19,845 bases of DNA from Pleurotus ostreatus/Saccharomyces cerevisiae fusant (Eukaryota > Opisthokonta), in assembly GCA_024196135.1 (NCBI GenBank), contig JAMQCK010000575.1:1-19845 (forward strand). The letters are read 5' to 3'. Position 1 is the stretch's first letter. Each line of letters opens with the position of its first letter. The position numbers were made by a program, and so were the translations under genes. Positions 19,776 through 19,845 of this stretch are shown piece by piece. Under the pieces are notes generated by a model. It was not told the DNA's origin. It made no database searches and saw nothing but the letters and a program-made list of their open reading frames with translations.

Positions 19776-19845
19776 GCAGAGCTCGAATTCACGGCCGAAA
19801 CCACCATTGCCACCCTTCGCCGCCACCCTACTCCATCCACGATAT

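Larger units (their letters stand above)
19188..19845. other. Region upstream of kinase C, probably a divergent promoter
   Basis: No convincing CDS is visible. AT-rich stretches (19460-19515) include TATA-like sequence on both strands. Around 19568-19625 there are CACGTG, a GACGTCAC CRE-like site and an inverted TGTCAC/GTGACA pair. From ~19640 the plus strand becomes pyrimidine-rich and leads into a possible 5' UTR intron, suggesting a plus-strand gene starting beyond the edge. Confidence 0.5.

Overview
The window looks like genomic DNA from a basidiomycete fungus, most likely a mushroom-forming Agaricomycete. The DNA is GC-rich. Genes are split by many short introns, mostly 45-60 nt, with GT...AG ends and CTGAC/CTAAC-like branch sites. 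The right half carries three fungal-specific FunK1-type protein kinases, a family known to be expanded in mushroom-forming fungi. No rRNA, tRNA, CRISPR array or complete transposon was recognised.

Left part (1-5042). A 5'-truncated plus-strand gene (1-2000) encodes a largely disordered acidic protein ending in an NTF2-like domain. Its disordered part is dense in SUMO-type motifs. Next is a TATA-driven gene for a small secreted double-psi beta-barrel protein (2650-3406, +). A single-exon F-box-type protein follows on the minus strand (3672-5042).

Middle part (5043-10325). Divergent from the F-box gene, across only 205 bp, lies a ten-exon HECT ubiquitin ligase of the HUL5/UBE3C type (5248-8962, +) with an N-terminal IQ motif and a C-terminal catalytic Cys. 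The two genes form a head-to-head pair of ubiquitin-ligase components. A convergent NmrA-like NAD(P)-binding protein gene (9308-10325, -) follows.

Right part (11216-19187). Three tandem FunK1-type kinase paralogs lie head-to-tail on the minus strand, called here A (11216-13495), B (13806-16053) and C (16949-19187). All have three exons and both introns at the same positions and phases. Only A keeps every catalytic residue I can check. C has HGN where the catalytic loop should read HxD. B has NFD where the metal-binding DFG-type Asp should be. Two different catalytic aspartates are therefore missing in two neighbouring copies beside an intact one, which suggests one active kinase with two pseudokinase partners. 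All three end in a basic NLS-like tail, and GTGACAT/ATGTCAC-type elements lie upstream of each. The right edge may hold the 5' UTR of a divergent plus-strand gene.

Gene models were spliced by eye using reading-frame continuity, splice consensus and family or paralog similarity. All functional statements are inference from sequence.
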